A DNA stretch of 54,210 nt from Colimorpha sp045222795 (lineage in GTDB: Bacteria; Bacteroidota; Bacteroidia; Bacteroidales; P3), in the NCBI GenBank assembly GCA_045222795.1, contig JBGUZF010000051.1:1-54210 (forward strand), read 5' to 3'. Position 1 is the stretch's first letter. Each line of letters starts with the position of its first letter. Below the pieces are notes generated by a model. The model saw nothing but the letters and a program-made list of their open reading frames with translations, searched no databases and was not told the DNA's origin. This document shows, piece by piece, positions 14,052 to 23,289 of the stretch. Made by a program: the position numbers and the translations under genes.

Positions 14052-16307
14052 GTGAAAGACAATAATAAAAAAGACAAACGGATGATGCGGAGCCTGACGG
14101 TGCTCTATGTGGTGCTCACCCTTGGTGTGGGTGCCGCAATAGTGACGTCGTTGGTGAAGATACAGTTTATCCACGGTGACGAATGGCGTGCCCGTGCCCT
14201 GAAGCGCGAGGCGGGCCTGCGCACCGACCCCGCACGCCGTGGCAATATATACTCCACCGACGGCAAGATACTTGCCACCACGGTGACCGAATGCGACCTC
14301 TACCTCGACCTGCACAACAGCCTGGAACGCGACGACAACGGACGCGTGAAGGAGGACAAGCACGGCCGTCCCATCGAGAGCGGTCCCATCGTGGATTCCT
14401 GCTTCGAGCGGCAGCTCGACACCGTGTGCCTGCTGCTGCACGAGGCCTTCCCGCACAAGAGCGTCTCCTACTACCGCGAGCGCATCGCCGTGGAGCGCAG
14501 CAAAGAGAAACCGCGCCGCTGCTTCCTGGTGGAGCGCAATGTGCCCTATTCGGCATGGCTGCAGATTTGCCGCCTGCCCGGCTGGAGCCGCGGCGTGGTG
14601 CGCCAGGTCGACGGCCAGAGCGTGGTACACCAGGAGAGGGCCCACATCTACGGCAATATGGCCGAGAACACCCTCGGCTTCCGCAACAAGAAAGAGAGCG
14701 CCTCGTACACGGGTCTCGAAGGCTACTACGACAGCATCCTGCGCGGACAGGACGGCCAGTTCAACTGCCGCCGCCTGACCAAGGGCATCTGGCTGCCCGA
14801 CGAGCCGCGCCAGCCCAAGGCCGTGGCCCAGCGCACTGACCAGGACCGCATAGACACCGTGGTGCTTAAGCGCAAGGTTGACGGACAGAGCATCATCTCG
14901 ACAATCGACACCCGCTACCAGGACATCGCTGAGAGCTCGCTGCGCAAAGCCCTGAACCAGTACGGCGGCACGGCAGGTTGCGCCCTGCTGATGGAGATGA
15001 ATACAGGCTATATGCTGGCCTGCGTGAACCTGGCCATCGACACAGCGGTGCACGACTACCGCGAGGTGCGCGACCGCAACGTGGCGGTGAGCGACGTCTA
15101 CGAGCCGGGCTCGACCTTCAAGACCGTCATCCTCACAGCCATGCTCAACGACCCCGTCAACAAGATAGACACCACAATGAAGCTGCCCGCCAGGTACAAG
15201 AACTTCGGTGGCGTGGGCGGCGAAATCAAGGACGACCACGGCGGATGGGACTCGCTGACGCTGAAGGGTGTCATCGAGCAGTCGAGCAACGTGGGCATGA
15301 GCGACCTCGGATGGCGGCTGTACAACGACCGCCGCGACACGCTGCAGGCCTTAGTGGAGCAGATGTTCCCCTACGGCAAGCTCAACCCCGACCTCAAAGC
15401 CCCCGAATACCGCACCTACGTCAACGACCTGCGCCGATCGAACCGCGACTTCCTGAACTTCTGCTACGGCTACTCGACCCGTGTATCGGCCCTGCAGCTG
15501 ATAACCTTCTACAACGCCCTGGGTGCCGGCGGCCGCATGGTGAAGCCCCTGTTCTGCCGCGCCATAGTGGACAACGACGGCAACCAGCACGACATAAAGC
15601 CTGTGGTGCTCAACGAGCGCATCTGCAACCAACGCACGGCGCGCATGATGCACGACATGCTGGAAGGCGTGGTGGAGAACGGCACTGGCAACAACATCAA
15701 GAACACCACCTACGGCATCGCCGGCAAGACAGGCACGGCAGTGCACAGCTACTCGAACCTCAAGCGCTACAACGCTTCGTTTGCAGGCTTCTTCCCATCG
15801 GAGAACCCGCGCTACACCTGCCTGGTGATGATTGAGAACATACCCTTCTACGGCCGTCAGGCCGCCTTGGTGTTCAAGAACATCAGCGACTGCGTGGTGG
15901 CTGTCGACAAAGGGCTGAGCGACGGAGCTGTGAAGAGCGTGTGGCCGAAGCTGGAGGAGGACAGCGCTATGGCACAGCAGCGCCCCACCCTGCTGCGCGG
16001 CAAGCAAGACGAGATACGCGCACTCTACAAGCAGCTGCGCCTGAAATACCGCTCGGCCGACTCATCGGCGACATGGGTCTTCTACCAAGAGGCCACCGAC
16101 AGCAGCGACGCCCGCTACTACCCCTACGAGCCTGCCGGAGGACGCATCCCCAACTGCTACGGCATGACCGCCAAGGATGCCATTGAGTTGCTGCACAGCG
16201 AGGGCTACCGCGTGCGCGTCAATGGCTACGGCAAGGTGCGCTCGCAGAACCCCAAAGCCAGCCAGGCGGCAAAGAAAGGAACCATTGTTGAATTGACACT
16301 TAGATAG
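14052..16307 (+). CDS. ftsI: penicillin-binding protein 2/FtsI, septal transpeptidase
   Basis: 751 aa. Cross-links septal peptidoglycan. Short basic cytoplasmic tail, one N-terminal transmembrane helix, PBP dimer domain (DPARRGNIYSTDGKILA), then the transpeptidase domain with S354-T-F-K357, S411-S-N413 and K559-T-G561. It ends in one PASTA domain (PNCYGMTAKDAIELLHSEGY), as is usual in Bacteroidota FtsI. GTG start at 14052; the ATG at 14082 (MMRSLTVLY) is an alternative that would drop most of the charged tail. The 57-nt gap after ftsL is a degenerate TAGTTAAAGTAG-like repeat. Confidence 0.95.
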   Translation: MKDNNKKDKRMMRSLTVLYVVLTLGVGAAIVTSLVKIQFIHGDEWRARALKREAGLRTDPARRGNIYSTDGKILATTVTECDLYLDLHNSLERDDNGRVKEDKHGRPIESGPIVDSCFERQLDTVCLLLHEAFPHKSVSYYRERIAVERSKEKPRRCFLVERNVPYSAWLQICRLPGWSRGVVRQVDGQSVVHQERAHIYGNMAENTLGFRNKKESASYTGLEGYYDSILRGQDGQFNCRRLTKGIWLPDEPRQPKAVAQRTDQDRIDTVVLKRKVDGQSIISTIDTRYQDIAESSLRKALNQYGGTAGCALLMEMNTGYMLACVNLAIDTAVHDYREVRDRNVAVSDVYEPGSTFKTVILTAMLNDPVNKIDTTMKLPARYKNFGGVGGEIKDDHGGWDSLTLKGVIEQSSNVGMSDLGWRLYNDRRDTLQALVEQMFPYGKLNPDLKAPEYRTYVNDLRRSNRDFLNFCYGYSTRVSALQLITFYNALGAGGRMVKPLFCRAIVDNDGNQHDIKPVVLNERICNQRTARMMHDMLEGVVENGTGNNIKNTTYGIAGKTGTAVHSYSNLKRYNASFAGFFPSENPRYTCLVMIENIPFYGRQAALVFKNISDCVVAVDKGLSDGAVKSVWPKLEEDSAMAQQRPTLLRGKQDEIRALYKQLRLKYRSADSSATWVFYQEATDSSDARYYPYEPAGGRIPNCYGMTAKDAIELLHSEGYRVRVNGYGKVRSQNPKASQAAKKGTIVELTLR

Positions 16308-16309
16308 CA

Positions 16310-17755
16310 ATGAAACTGCACGACATATTAAAGGGCATTGAAGCCGAGATACACGGGCCGCAGGAAGTGGAGGTGAAAGACCTTCAGTTCGACTCGCGGC
16401 GCGTGGCACCTGGCACATTGTTTGTGGCACAACGCGGCACCAAGGTCGACGGCCACGACTTCATCGGCGGCGCCGTGGAGAAAGGGGCTGTGGCTGTGGT
16501 GTGCGAGGAGTTGCCGAAGAAGATGTCGGACGGCGTTGCCTATATCAAGGTAGCCGACAGTAACAAGGCCCTGGGTCTGATGGCCGCCAACTACTACGGT
16601 CATCCTTCGGAGCAGCTGAAGCTGATAGGCATCACCGGCACCAACGGCAAGACCACCACGGTGACCCTACTGCACCGCATGTTCCGCCTGCTGGGCTTCC
16701 ACACTGGTCTGGTGTCGACGATAGTGAACAAGATTGACGAAGAGGAGCTGCCCACCGGCCACACCACCCCCGACGCGCTTGAGCTCAACCAGCTGCTGCG
16801 CAGGATGGTCGACGCAGGCTGCAAATATGCCTTCATGGAGGTGAGCAGCCACGCCGTGGTACAGCAGCGCATAGCAGGCGTGCAGTTCGCCGGAGGCATA
16901 TTCAGCAACATCACCCACGACCACCTGGACTTCCACAAGACCATGGCCGCCTATATCGCCGCCAAGCAGGGCTTCTTCACCGCCCTGCCGAAAGGTGCGT
17001 GGGCGCTGACCAACGTCGACGACAAGAACGGCATGGTGATGGTGCAGAACAGCAAGGCCGAGGTGCACACCTACGGCTTGCAGCATGCCGCCGACTTCCA
17101 CTGCAAGATAATAGAGAACACCTTCGAGGGCATGCACCTCAACATCGACGGCAACGAGTTGTGGTGTCGTCTGGTGGGACGCTTCAACGCCTACAACCTA
17201 ATGGCCATCTACGCCACCGCCGTGCTCTGCGGCGTGGAGAAGAACGAGGTGCTGCGCCTGCTGAGCACACTCGAGGCTGCTCCGGGTCGCTTCCAGTATG
17301 TGAGCGGCCGCGGCATCACCGCCATCGTCGACTATGCCCACACTCCCGACGCATTGCAGAACGTGATAAGCACCATCGACGGCATTAGGAAGCCGACCCA
17401 GATACTCATCACCGTGGTGGGCTGCGGCGGCGACCGTGACCGCACCAAGCGGCCCGAGATGGCCAAGATTGCCGCCGAAGGCAGCGACAAGGTGGTGCTC
17501 ACCAGCGACAACCCTCGCACCGAGAACCCCGACAGCATACTGGACGAGATGGAGGCAGGCCTGACACCACAGCAGCTGAGCCACACGGTGCGCATCACCG
17601 ACCGCCGTCAGGCCATACGCACGGCATGCATGATGGCCAAGGAGGGCGACATAGTGCTGGTGGCGGGCAAAGGGCACGAGAAATACCAAGAGGTGAACGG
17701 CGTGCGGAGCCACTTCGACGATGTGGAAGAAGTAGGAAATGCACTCAGAAATTAG
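16310..17755 (+). CDS. murE: UDP-MurNAc-L-Ala-D-Glu--2,6-diaminopimelate ligase
   Basis: 481 aa Mur ligase that adds meso-DAP to the nucleotide precursor in the cytoplasm. Domain 1 LQFDSRRVAPGTLFVA, ATP loop GITGTNGKTTT (about 107-117), central YAFMEVSSHAVVQQRI and FSNITHDHLDFH. D400-N-P-R403 is the meso-DAP specificity motif, so the cell wall is DAP-type. The last six codons lie in a 19-bp unit that is tandemly duplicated across the stop codon. Confidence 0.97.
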   Translation: MKLHDILKGIEAEIHGPQEVEVKDLQFDSRRVAPGTLFVAQRGTKVDGHDFIGGAVEKGAVAVVCEELPKKMSDGVAYIKVADSNKALGLMAANYYGHPSEQLKLIGITGTNGKTTTVTLLHRMFRLLGFHTGLVSTIVNKIDEEELPTGHTTPDALELNQLLRRMVDAGCKYAFMEVSSHAVVQQRIAGVQFAGGIFSNITHDHLDFHKTMAAYIAAKQGFFTALPKGAWALTNVDDKNGMVMVQNSKAEVHTYGLQHAADFHCKIIENTFEGMHLNIDGNELWCRLVGRFNAYNLMAIYATAVLCGVEKNEVLRLLSTLEAAPGRFQYVSGRGITAIVDYAHTPDALQNVISTIDGIRKPTQILITVVGCGGDRDRTKRPEMAKIAAEGSDKVVLTSDNPRTENPDSILDEMEAGLTPQQLSHTVRITDRRQAIRTACMMAKEGDIVLVAGKGHEKYQEVNGVRSHFDDVEEVGNALRN

Positions 17756-17774
17756 AAATGCACTCAGAAATTAG
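17737..17774. repeat. 19-bp tandem duplication spanning the murE stop
   Basis: AAATGCACTCAGAAATTAG occurs at 17737-17755 and again, perfectly, at 17756-17774, followed by further AAATTAGAA-type degenerate copies up to the mraY start. The first copy holds the murE stop codon. Confidence 0.9.
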
Positions 17775-17796
17775 AAATTAGAATTTAGAAATATAT

Positions 17797-18975
17797 ATGT
17801 TATACTATTTATTCGATTGGCTTGACAGAACCATGGACTTCCCGGGAGCGGGTGTATTCCAGTACATCTCGTTCCGTGCGGCTGCCAGCATGGTGACGTC
17901 GCTGCTGATAATGCTGCTGCTTGGCAAGCCCTTCATCCGCTGGATGAAGAACAAGATGGGCATCATGGACGAGGTGCGTACAGAGCTGGGCCTCGAAGGC
18001 GCCGAACTGAAGTCGAAGACCCCCACCATGGGCGGTGTGCTCATCCTGATTGCCATCATCATCCCCACCCTGCTCTTCGCCAAGCTGGACAACGTCTATG
18101 TGCAGATAATGCTTGGCACAACGGTGTGGATGGGCATGGTGGGCTTCCTGGACGACTACCTGAAGAAGACTCGCGGCAAGCAAGGTCTGCCCGGCAAGTA
18201 CAAGGTGATAGGCCAGGTGGCGCTGGGTTTGGCAGTGGGCCTGCTGGTGACCTTCCACCCCGATATTACCGACCCGCTGAAGACCACCATCCCCTTTGTG
18301 AAGAACAACGAGTTTGACTACACCTGGCTGGTGTCGTGGATGGGTCCGTGGGCTGTCGACTACGCATGGGTGCTGTTCGTGCTGATAGTTATATTCATCG
18401 TGACTGCAGTGAGCAATGCCTCGAACCTCACCGACGGCATCGACGGCATAGCCACAGGCGTGGCTGCCGTGAACGGCGGTGCGCTGGCGTTGCTGGCATG
18501 GGTGAGCGGTAACATCATCATGTCGGGCTACCTGAACATAATGTACCTGCCCAACATCGGCGAGCTGGCGGTGTTCAGCACCGCCTTCGTGGGAGGCACC
18601 CTGGGCTTCCTGTGGTTCAACTCGCACCCTGCCGAGATATTCATGGGCGACACCGGTTCGCTGGCCATCGGCGGCATCATAGCCGTCTTCGCCATCCTCA
18701 TCCGCAAGGAATTGCTGCTGCCCCTGCTGTGCGGCATCTACCTGATCGAGGACCTCTCGGTCATCATTCAGACCACTGGCTGCAAGCGCTACCGCCGCAA
18801 ACACAAGCTGCCCATTGGGCAACCTGTGCCTGTGGAGAAGCGGCCGTTCCTTATGTCGCCGCTGCACCACCACTACCAGAAGAAAGGCGTTGCCGAAGAG
18901 AAGGTGGTGATGCGCTTCGTGATAGTTGCCATCCTGCTGGCCATATTTACCTTGTCAACATTGAAACTGCGATAA
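17797..18975 (+). CDS. mraY: phospho-N-acetylmuramoyl-pentapeptide-transferase
   Basis: 392 aa polytopic enzyme that transfers phospho-MurNAc-pentapeptide to undecaprenyl phosphate, forming lipid I. KSKTPTMGGVLI, the acidic pair in GFLDDYLKKTRGKQGLPGKYK, NASNLTDGIDGIATG, FMGDTGSLAIGG and the C-terminal MSPLHHHYQKKG are all diagnostic. About ten transmembrane segments and a normal length. Confidence 0.97.
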   Translation: MLYYLFDWLDRTMDFPGAGVFQYISFRAAASMVTSLLIMLLLGKPFIRWMKNKMGIMDEVRTELGLEGAELKSKTPTMGGVLILIAIIIPTLLFAKLDNVYVQIMLGTTVWMGMVGFLDDYLKKTRGKQGLPGKYKVIGQVALGLAVGLLVTFHPDITDPLKTTIPFVKNNEFDYTWLVSWMGPWAVDYAWVLFVLIVIFIVTAVSNASNLTDGIDGIATGVAAVNGGALALLAWVSGNIIMSGYLNIMYLPNIGELAVFSTAFVGGTLGFLWFNSHPAEIFMGDTGSLAIGGIIAVFAILIRKELLLPLLCGIYLIEDLSVIIQTTGCKRYRRKHKLPIGQPVPVEKRPFLMSPLHHHYQKKGVAEEKVVMRFVIVAILLAIFTLSTLKLR

Positions 18976-18978
18976 AAC

Positions 18979-19509
18979 ATGACTATAGAAACACTTACCA
19001 AACAAACAAGAACCCACACCGGCCTGGCCGGCATCGACACCGTGCGTCTGAAATCCATGCGCAACGCCTCGTTGCGCACCTGCTTCAACCGACTGGAGGA
19101 CACGCGCAACCGCATGGAGTTTGTGGCACGCATCCTCGACCGCGAGTACATCAACGATGCCGCCGCACGGACGGTGAACGCCACATGGTATACGCTGGAG
19201 AGTCTCGAAGGCGGACTGATATGGATTGTGTGCGGCACCAACAGCGAGACCGACTACAGCCGCCTGCTACCTGTGGCCCTGCGCAAGGTGCGCATGATGC
19301 TGGTGATAGGTCCCGACGCACAGCTGCGGCAAGCCTTCACGGGTGCTGTGCCTAGCATCGTAAGCTGCGCCAGCATGGCCGAAGCACTGCATCGCGCCTA
19401 CCTCTACGAGTCGACCGACGTAAGGGTGGTGTTCTCGCCAGCATGCAACGACGGCACCCCCAGCGACGCGCTGGGCGACGCTTTCAGCCGTGAAGTGAAC
19501 GAACTATAA
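18979..19509 (+). CDS. stand-alone MurD C-terminal domain, probably catalytically inactive
   Basis: 176 aa in the slot between mraY and ftsW where Bacteroidota carry murD (about 445 aa). From about residue 37 it follows the Mur ligase C-domain: NRMEFVARILDREYIND, VNATWYTLES, GGLIWIVCGTNSETDYS, VVFSPAC, LGDAFSREVNEL. The UDP-binding and ATPase domains are absent, and mraY ends 3 nt upstream, so there is no hidden frame for them. The D-Glu-binding NDSKATN motif reads NDAAART (Lys lost), the HR-x-E motif reads NRME, and the S-x-D-x-F part after SPAC is replaced. It cannot be a ligase alone. A complete murD must exist elsewhere; this protein may be scaffolding or decaying. The frame is intact and the codon use matches its neighbours. 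Confidence 0.85.
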   Translation: MTIETLTKQTRTHTGLAGIDTVRLKSMRNASLRTCFNRLEDTRNRMEFVARILDREYINDAAARTVNATWYTLESLEGGLIWIVCGTNSETDYSRLLPVALRKVRMMLVIGPDAQLRQAFTGAVPSIVSCASMAEALHRAYLYESTDVRVVFSPACNDGTPSDALGDAFSREVNEL

Positions 19510-19521
19510 AGAGAATACACT

Positions 19522-20724
19522 ATGAAGACGGGCAAAATATTCAGAGGCGACAAGACTATCTGGGTGGTGTTCTTCCTGTTGAGCGTCATCTCGCTGGTGG
19601 CGGTCTACAGTTCGATAGGACTCTACGCCTACTCCATGCCTCATGCCCGTCCCACAGGCCTGTTCCTGAAACACCTGGCCATCGTAGCCGCCACTTACGT
19701 AGTCATCATACTTATCTCACGCATCAACTACCGATATTTCTCGCGCTTCGCCATGCTGGGCTACTGGGCTTCGCTGGTGCTGCTGGCGGTGATGCTGGCC
19801 CTGCACGGCCGCTGGTTCCGCCTGCCGGTGATAGGTCAGTTCCAGCCGTCGGAGATTGCCAAGGTGGTGCTCATCATATTCGTGGCACGTCAGGTGTCGA
19901 TAGCGAAAAAGAAAGAGCAGACGGAGGAGATAGGCACCTTCCTCATGATATTGGTGTACATCGCTCCCATAGTGCTACTGGTACTGCCCGAGAACTTCTC
20001 CACCGCTGCGCTGATATTCCTGTCGGCCTACCTGGTGATGCTCTACGGCGGCGTGAACCGCAAATACTGGTGGCGCCTGTTCCTGGTGGGCGTCGTGGTG
20101 GCTATCGGCTTCCTTATGGTAAGCTACTACAAATACGAGAAGTCGCTGAGCAATGTAGGCACCGAGATGACCATCGAACGTCAGGCGACATGGGGCCACC
20201 GCGTCTACTCATGGATAAACCCCGAGCCCGACGAGCTTTCGCAGGAGAACATGGCCAAGATGGCCATAGCCCGTGGCGGCCTGGCACGCCTCGGCGTTGG
20301 CTCCACGGTGCATGCACGCCTGATGACACAGGCTCACAACGACTTCATCTATGCCATCATCATCGAAGAGACTGGCATGCTGGGCGGCCTGATAGTGTTC
20401 GCACTCTACAGCATCTTCTTCTTCCGCTGCATCAAGTTGTCGCTGAAATGCAAAGGGCGCTTCGGGGCGCTCACGGTGGCGGGCATGGGCACCATGATAT
20501 ACCTGCAGGCGCTGGTGAATATGAGTGTCGCCGTGGGAGTGCTGCCAGTGACAGGACAAACCCTGCCCTTCATAAGCTACGGCGGCACGGCATACCTATT
20601 CCTTGGGTGCGGCCTGGGCGTGATACAGGCAGTGGCTGCCGACGTTGACAAAACCGAGCAGGAGGAGAAGGAGGGCATAACACCCGTGCCGGAAGAGGTG
20701 GAAGAACAACCGACAGAGAAATAA
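19522..20724 (+). CDS. ftsW: FtsW, septal peptidoglycan glycosyltransferase (SEDS)
   Basis: 400 aa with about ten transmembrane helices. It polymerises lipid II at the septum together with FtsI. FQPSEIAKVVLIIF (the conserved SE-x-x-K region) and the C-terminal VGVLPVTGQTLPFISYGGT are SEDS signatures. An acidic cytoplasmic tail (TEQEEKEGITPVPEEVEEQ) ends the protein. Confidence 0.96.
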   Translation: MKTGKIFRGDKTIWVVFFLLSVISLVAVYSSIGLYAYSMPHARPTGLFLKHLAIVAATYVVIILISRINYRYFSRFAMLGYWASLVLLAVMLALHGRWFRLPVIGQFQPSEIAKVVLIIFVARQVSIAKKKEQTEEIGTFLMILVYIAPIVLLVLPENFSTAALIFLSAYLVMLYGGVNRKYWWRLFLVGVVVAIGFLMVSYYKYEKSLSNVGTEMTIERQATWGHRVYSWINPEPDELSQENMAKMAIARGGLARLGVGSTVHARLMTQAHNDFIYAIIIEETGMLGGLIVFALYSIFFFRCIKLSLKCKGRFGALTVAGMGTMIYLQALVNMSVAVGVLPVTGQTLPFISYGGTAYLFLGCGLGVIQAVAADVDKTEQEEKEGITPVPEEVEEQPTEK

Positions 20725-20745
20725 ACAAGAGAAAACATACATACC

Positions 20746-21861
20746 ATGAAGATAATCATCAGTGGAGGAGGATCAGGCGGACACATATTCCCCGCAGTGG
20801 CCATAGCCAACGCCGTGAAGGCGCGCTGGAGCGACGCCGACATACTGTTTGTCGGTGCCGAAGGGCGCATGGAGATGGAGAAGGTGCCGGCGGCAGGCTA
20901 CACCATCAAGGGACTTCCCATAGCAGGTCTGCAGCGTAAGCTGACCCCTACCAACATAGTGAAGAACCTGCAGCTGCCCTTCAAGATGGCCAAAAGCCGC
21001 AAGATGGTGAAGAGCATCCTGCGTGACTTCAACCCCGACATCGTTGTCGGCGTCGGTGGCTTCGCCAGCGAGCCCACACTGAAAGCCGCAGCATCCATGG
21101 GCTACACCACCATGCTGCAGGAGCAGAACTCCTACGCCGGCCTCACCAACAAGATGCTGGCCCGCAACGCCAGCGCCATCTGTGTGGCCTATGACGGCAT
21201 GGAGCGCTTCTTCCCGAAGGAGAAGATTGTCTTCACCGGCAACCCCGTGCGCGCCGACATAGAGCAGATGAACGTCACACACGACGAGGGCTGCGCCCAC
21301 TTCGGCCTCAACGCAGACAGCCGCGTGCTGCTGTCAGTAGGCGGCAGCCTCGGCGCCCGCAGCATCAACCAAATGATCATAGGGCATCTCCATTTCTTCC
21401 GCGAGAACAAGATACAGCTGCTGTGGCAGACAGGCCGCTGGATGTACGACGAGGCAGTGGCGGCAGTGAAGGCCGCAGGAGTAGAGGAATGGGTCAAGGT
21501 GCATCAGTTCATCTCGCGCATGGACATGGCCTATGCCGCCGCCGACATGGTGATATCGCGTGCCGGTGCCATAGCCATCAGCGAGCTGTGCCTCGTGGGC
21601 AAGCCCGTGGTGCTGATACCGTCGCCCAACGTGGCCGAAGACCACCAGACGAAGAACGCCTTGGCGCTGGTCGACCGCGGCGCAGCGCTGATGGTGCGCG
21701 ACGCCGACTGCAACATCAACTGCCTGCCGCAGGTGCTTGAACTGTTCGAGAACACCGTGCACCGCGAGACCATGAGCGAAGCGATACAGAAGATGGCCGT
21801 GCGCGGCGCTGCCGACAAGATTGTGGACCAGATAGCACGACTGATAGAAAAGAAACAATAA
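20746..21861 (+). CDS. murG: UDP-GlcNAc:undecaprenyl-PP-MurNAc-pentapeptide GlcNAc transferase
   Basis: 371 aa GT28 enzyme that converts lipid I to lipid II at the inner face of the membrane. IISGGGSGGHIFPAVAIANA (first G loop), VGVGGFASEPTLKAA, LLQEQNSYAGLTNKML, the second G loop VGGSLGARSIN, and RAGAIAISELCLVGKPVVLIP in the UDP-GlcNAc site are all present. Confidence 0.97.
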   Translation: MKIIISGGGSGGHIFPAVAIANAVKARWSDADILFVGAEGRMEMEKVPAAGYTIKGLPIAGLQRKLTPTNIVKNLQLPFKMAKSRKMVKSILRDFNPDIVVGVGGFASEPTLKAAASMGYTTMLQEQNSYAGLTNKMLARNASAICVAYDGMERFFPKEKIVFTGNPVRADIEQMNVTHDEGCAHFGLNADSRVLLSVGGSLGARSINQMIIGHLHFFRENKIQLLWQTGRWMYDEAVAAVKAAGVEEWVKVHQFISRMDMAYAAADMVISRAGAIAISELCLVGKPVVLIPSPNVAEDHQTKNALALVDRGAALMVRDADCNINCLPQVLELFENTVHRETMSEAIQKMAVRGAADKIVDQIARLIEKKQ

Positions 21862-21870
21862 ACGACCACC

Positions 21871-23289
21871 ATGAACTACTACTTTCTCGGCATAGGAGGC
21901 ATAGGCATGAGCGCTTTGGCGCGCTACTTCCACCGTCACGGCGACACCGTGAGCGGCTACGACCGCACACCGTCTCCTTTGACCGAGGAGCTGCAGGCCG
22001 AAGGCATCGCCGTGCACTACGACGACCGGCCCGACATGCTGCCCGAGGCAATAGACCTGGTGGTATACACCCCGGCCGTGCCGCAAGAGTTGAAAGAGTT
22101 TGTAGCCTTGAAGGAACGCGGCGTAAGCATGAAGAAACGGTCGCAGGTGCTCGGAGAGCTGACCGAAGGCAAGCGCTGCATAGCGGTAGCCGGCAGTCAC
22201 GGCAAGACCACCACCAGCACCCTGATAGCCCACCTGCTGAGCAAGGCCGACTGTGGATGCAGCGCCTTCCTCGGCGGCATCAGCAAGAACTTCGGCAGTA
22301 ACCTGGTGGTTGACACTAAGAGCGAGTACATCGTTGTCGAGGCCGACGAATACGACCGCTCGTTCCTGCAGCTGCACCCCTACTACACCGTCATCACCGC
22401 CACCGACCCCGACCATCTCGACATCTACGGCACCCACGAGCACATGCTCGAAGCATACCTGCAGTTTGCCAATCAAACCCATCCCGAAGGAGCCCTCTTC
22501 TTGAAAGAAGGCATCTTCCGCACCCTCGACGGCGAAGAGTTCGTGGAATACGGTCACGAACACCACCACGAAGACGACGACCACCACACTGAACCCTTAA
22601 CACTAAACACTAAACACTACACCTATACCGTCCGCGGCATCGACGCCGACTACTACGCCATCAACATACGCACCTACAACGGCAACCTCTTCTTCGACCT
22701 GCGCACCCCCGACGGAGTACTCTACGACCTCGAACTCGACGGCACAGCCCTGTTCAACGTAGAGAACGCCGTGGCCGCCTCGGCGGTGGCGCTGAAATGC
22801 GGACTGAACCAGCACCAGCTGCGCAGCGGTCTGAAGAGCTTCGCTGGAGTGCGCCGCCGCTTCGACTACCGCATACGTGAGAAAGACCTTGTGTATATCG
22901 ACGACTACGCCCACCATCCGAAGGAGATACAATCCACTATCGAGTCGGTGCGCTACCTCTATCCCGGCAAGCGCATCGTGGGTATCTTCCAACCCCATCT
23001 TTACAGCCGTACACGCGACCTCGCCGACGATTTCGCCCGTGTGCTCGGCACCCTCGACGAACTCATCATGCTCCCCATCTACCCTGCCCGCGAGATGCCC
23101 ATCGCAGGTGTGACGTCAAGCATGGTGCTGCGCAAGGTCGACAGCATGTCGAAATACCTTTGCACTCCCGACCAAGCCCTCGAGCTAGTGCCTGCGCTAT
23201 GCCCCGATATAGTGCTCACCCTTGGCGCCGGCGACATCGACCGTCTCGTGCCACGCATGGAAGCAACCCTTAGAGAACAGATGCTATGA
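21871..23289 (+). CDS. murC: UDP-N-acetylmuramate--L-alanine ligase
   Basis: 472 aa. Adds L-Ala to UDP-MurNAc. YFLGIGGIGMSALARYFHRH, ATP loop VAGSHGKTTTSTLIAHLL, VVEADEYDRSFLQLHPYY and the C-terminal YAHHPKEIQSTIES are typical. An insertion at about 228-251 is unusual: a His/Asp/Glu-rich run (GHEHHHEDDDHH) followed by residues encoded by tandem CACTAAA-like DNA. It lies between the central and C-terminal parts and could bind metal or simply be tolerated. The stop overlaps the ftsQ ATG. Confidence 0.96.
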   Translation: MNYYFLGIGGIGMSALARYFHRHGDTVSGYDRTPSPLTEELQAEGIAVHYDDRPDMLPEAIDLVVYTPAVPQELKEFVALKERGVSMKKRSQVLGELTEGKRCIAVAGSHGKTTTSTLIAHLLSKADCGCSAFLGGISKNFGSNLVVDTKSEYIVVEADEYDRSFLQLHPYYTVITATDPDHLDIYGTHEHMLEAYLQFANQTHPEGALFLKEGIFRTLDGEEFVEYGHEHHHEDDDHHTEPLTLNTKHYTYTVRGIDADYYAINIRTYNGNLFFDLRTPDGVLYDLELDGTALFNVENAVAASAVALKCGLNQHQLRSGLKSFAGVRRRFDYRIREKDLVYIDDYAHHPKEIQSTIESVRYLYPGKRIVGIFQPHLYSRTRDLADDFARVLGTLDELIMLPIYPAREMPIAGVTSSMVLRKVDSMSKYLCTPDQALELVPALCPDIVLTLGAGDIDRLVPRMEATLREQML

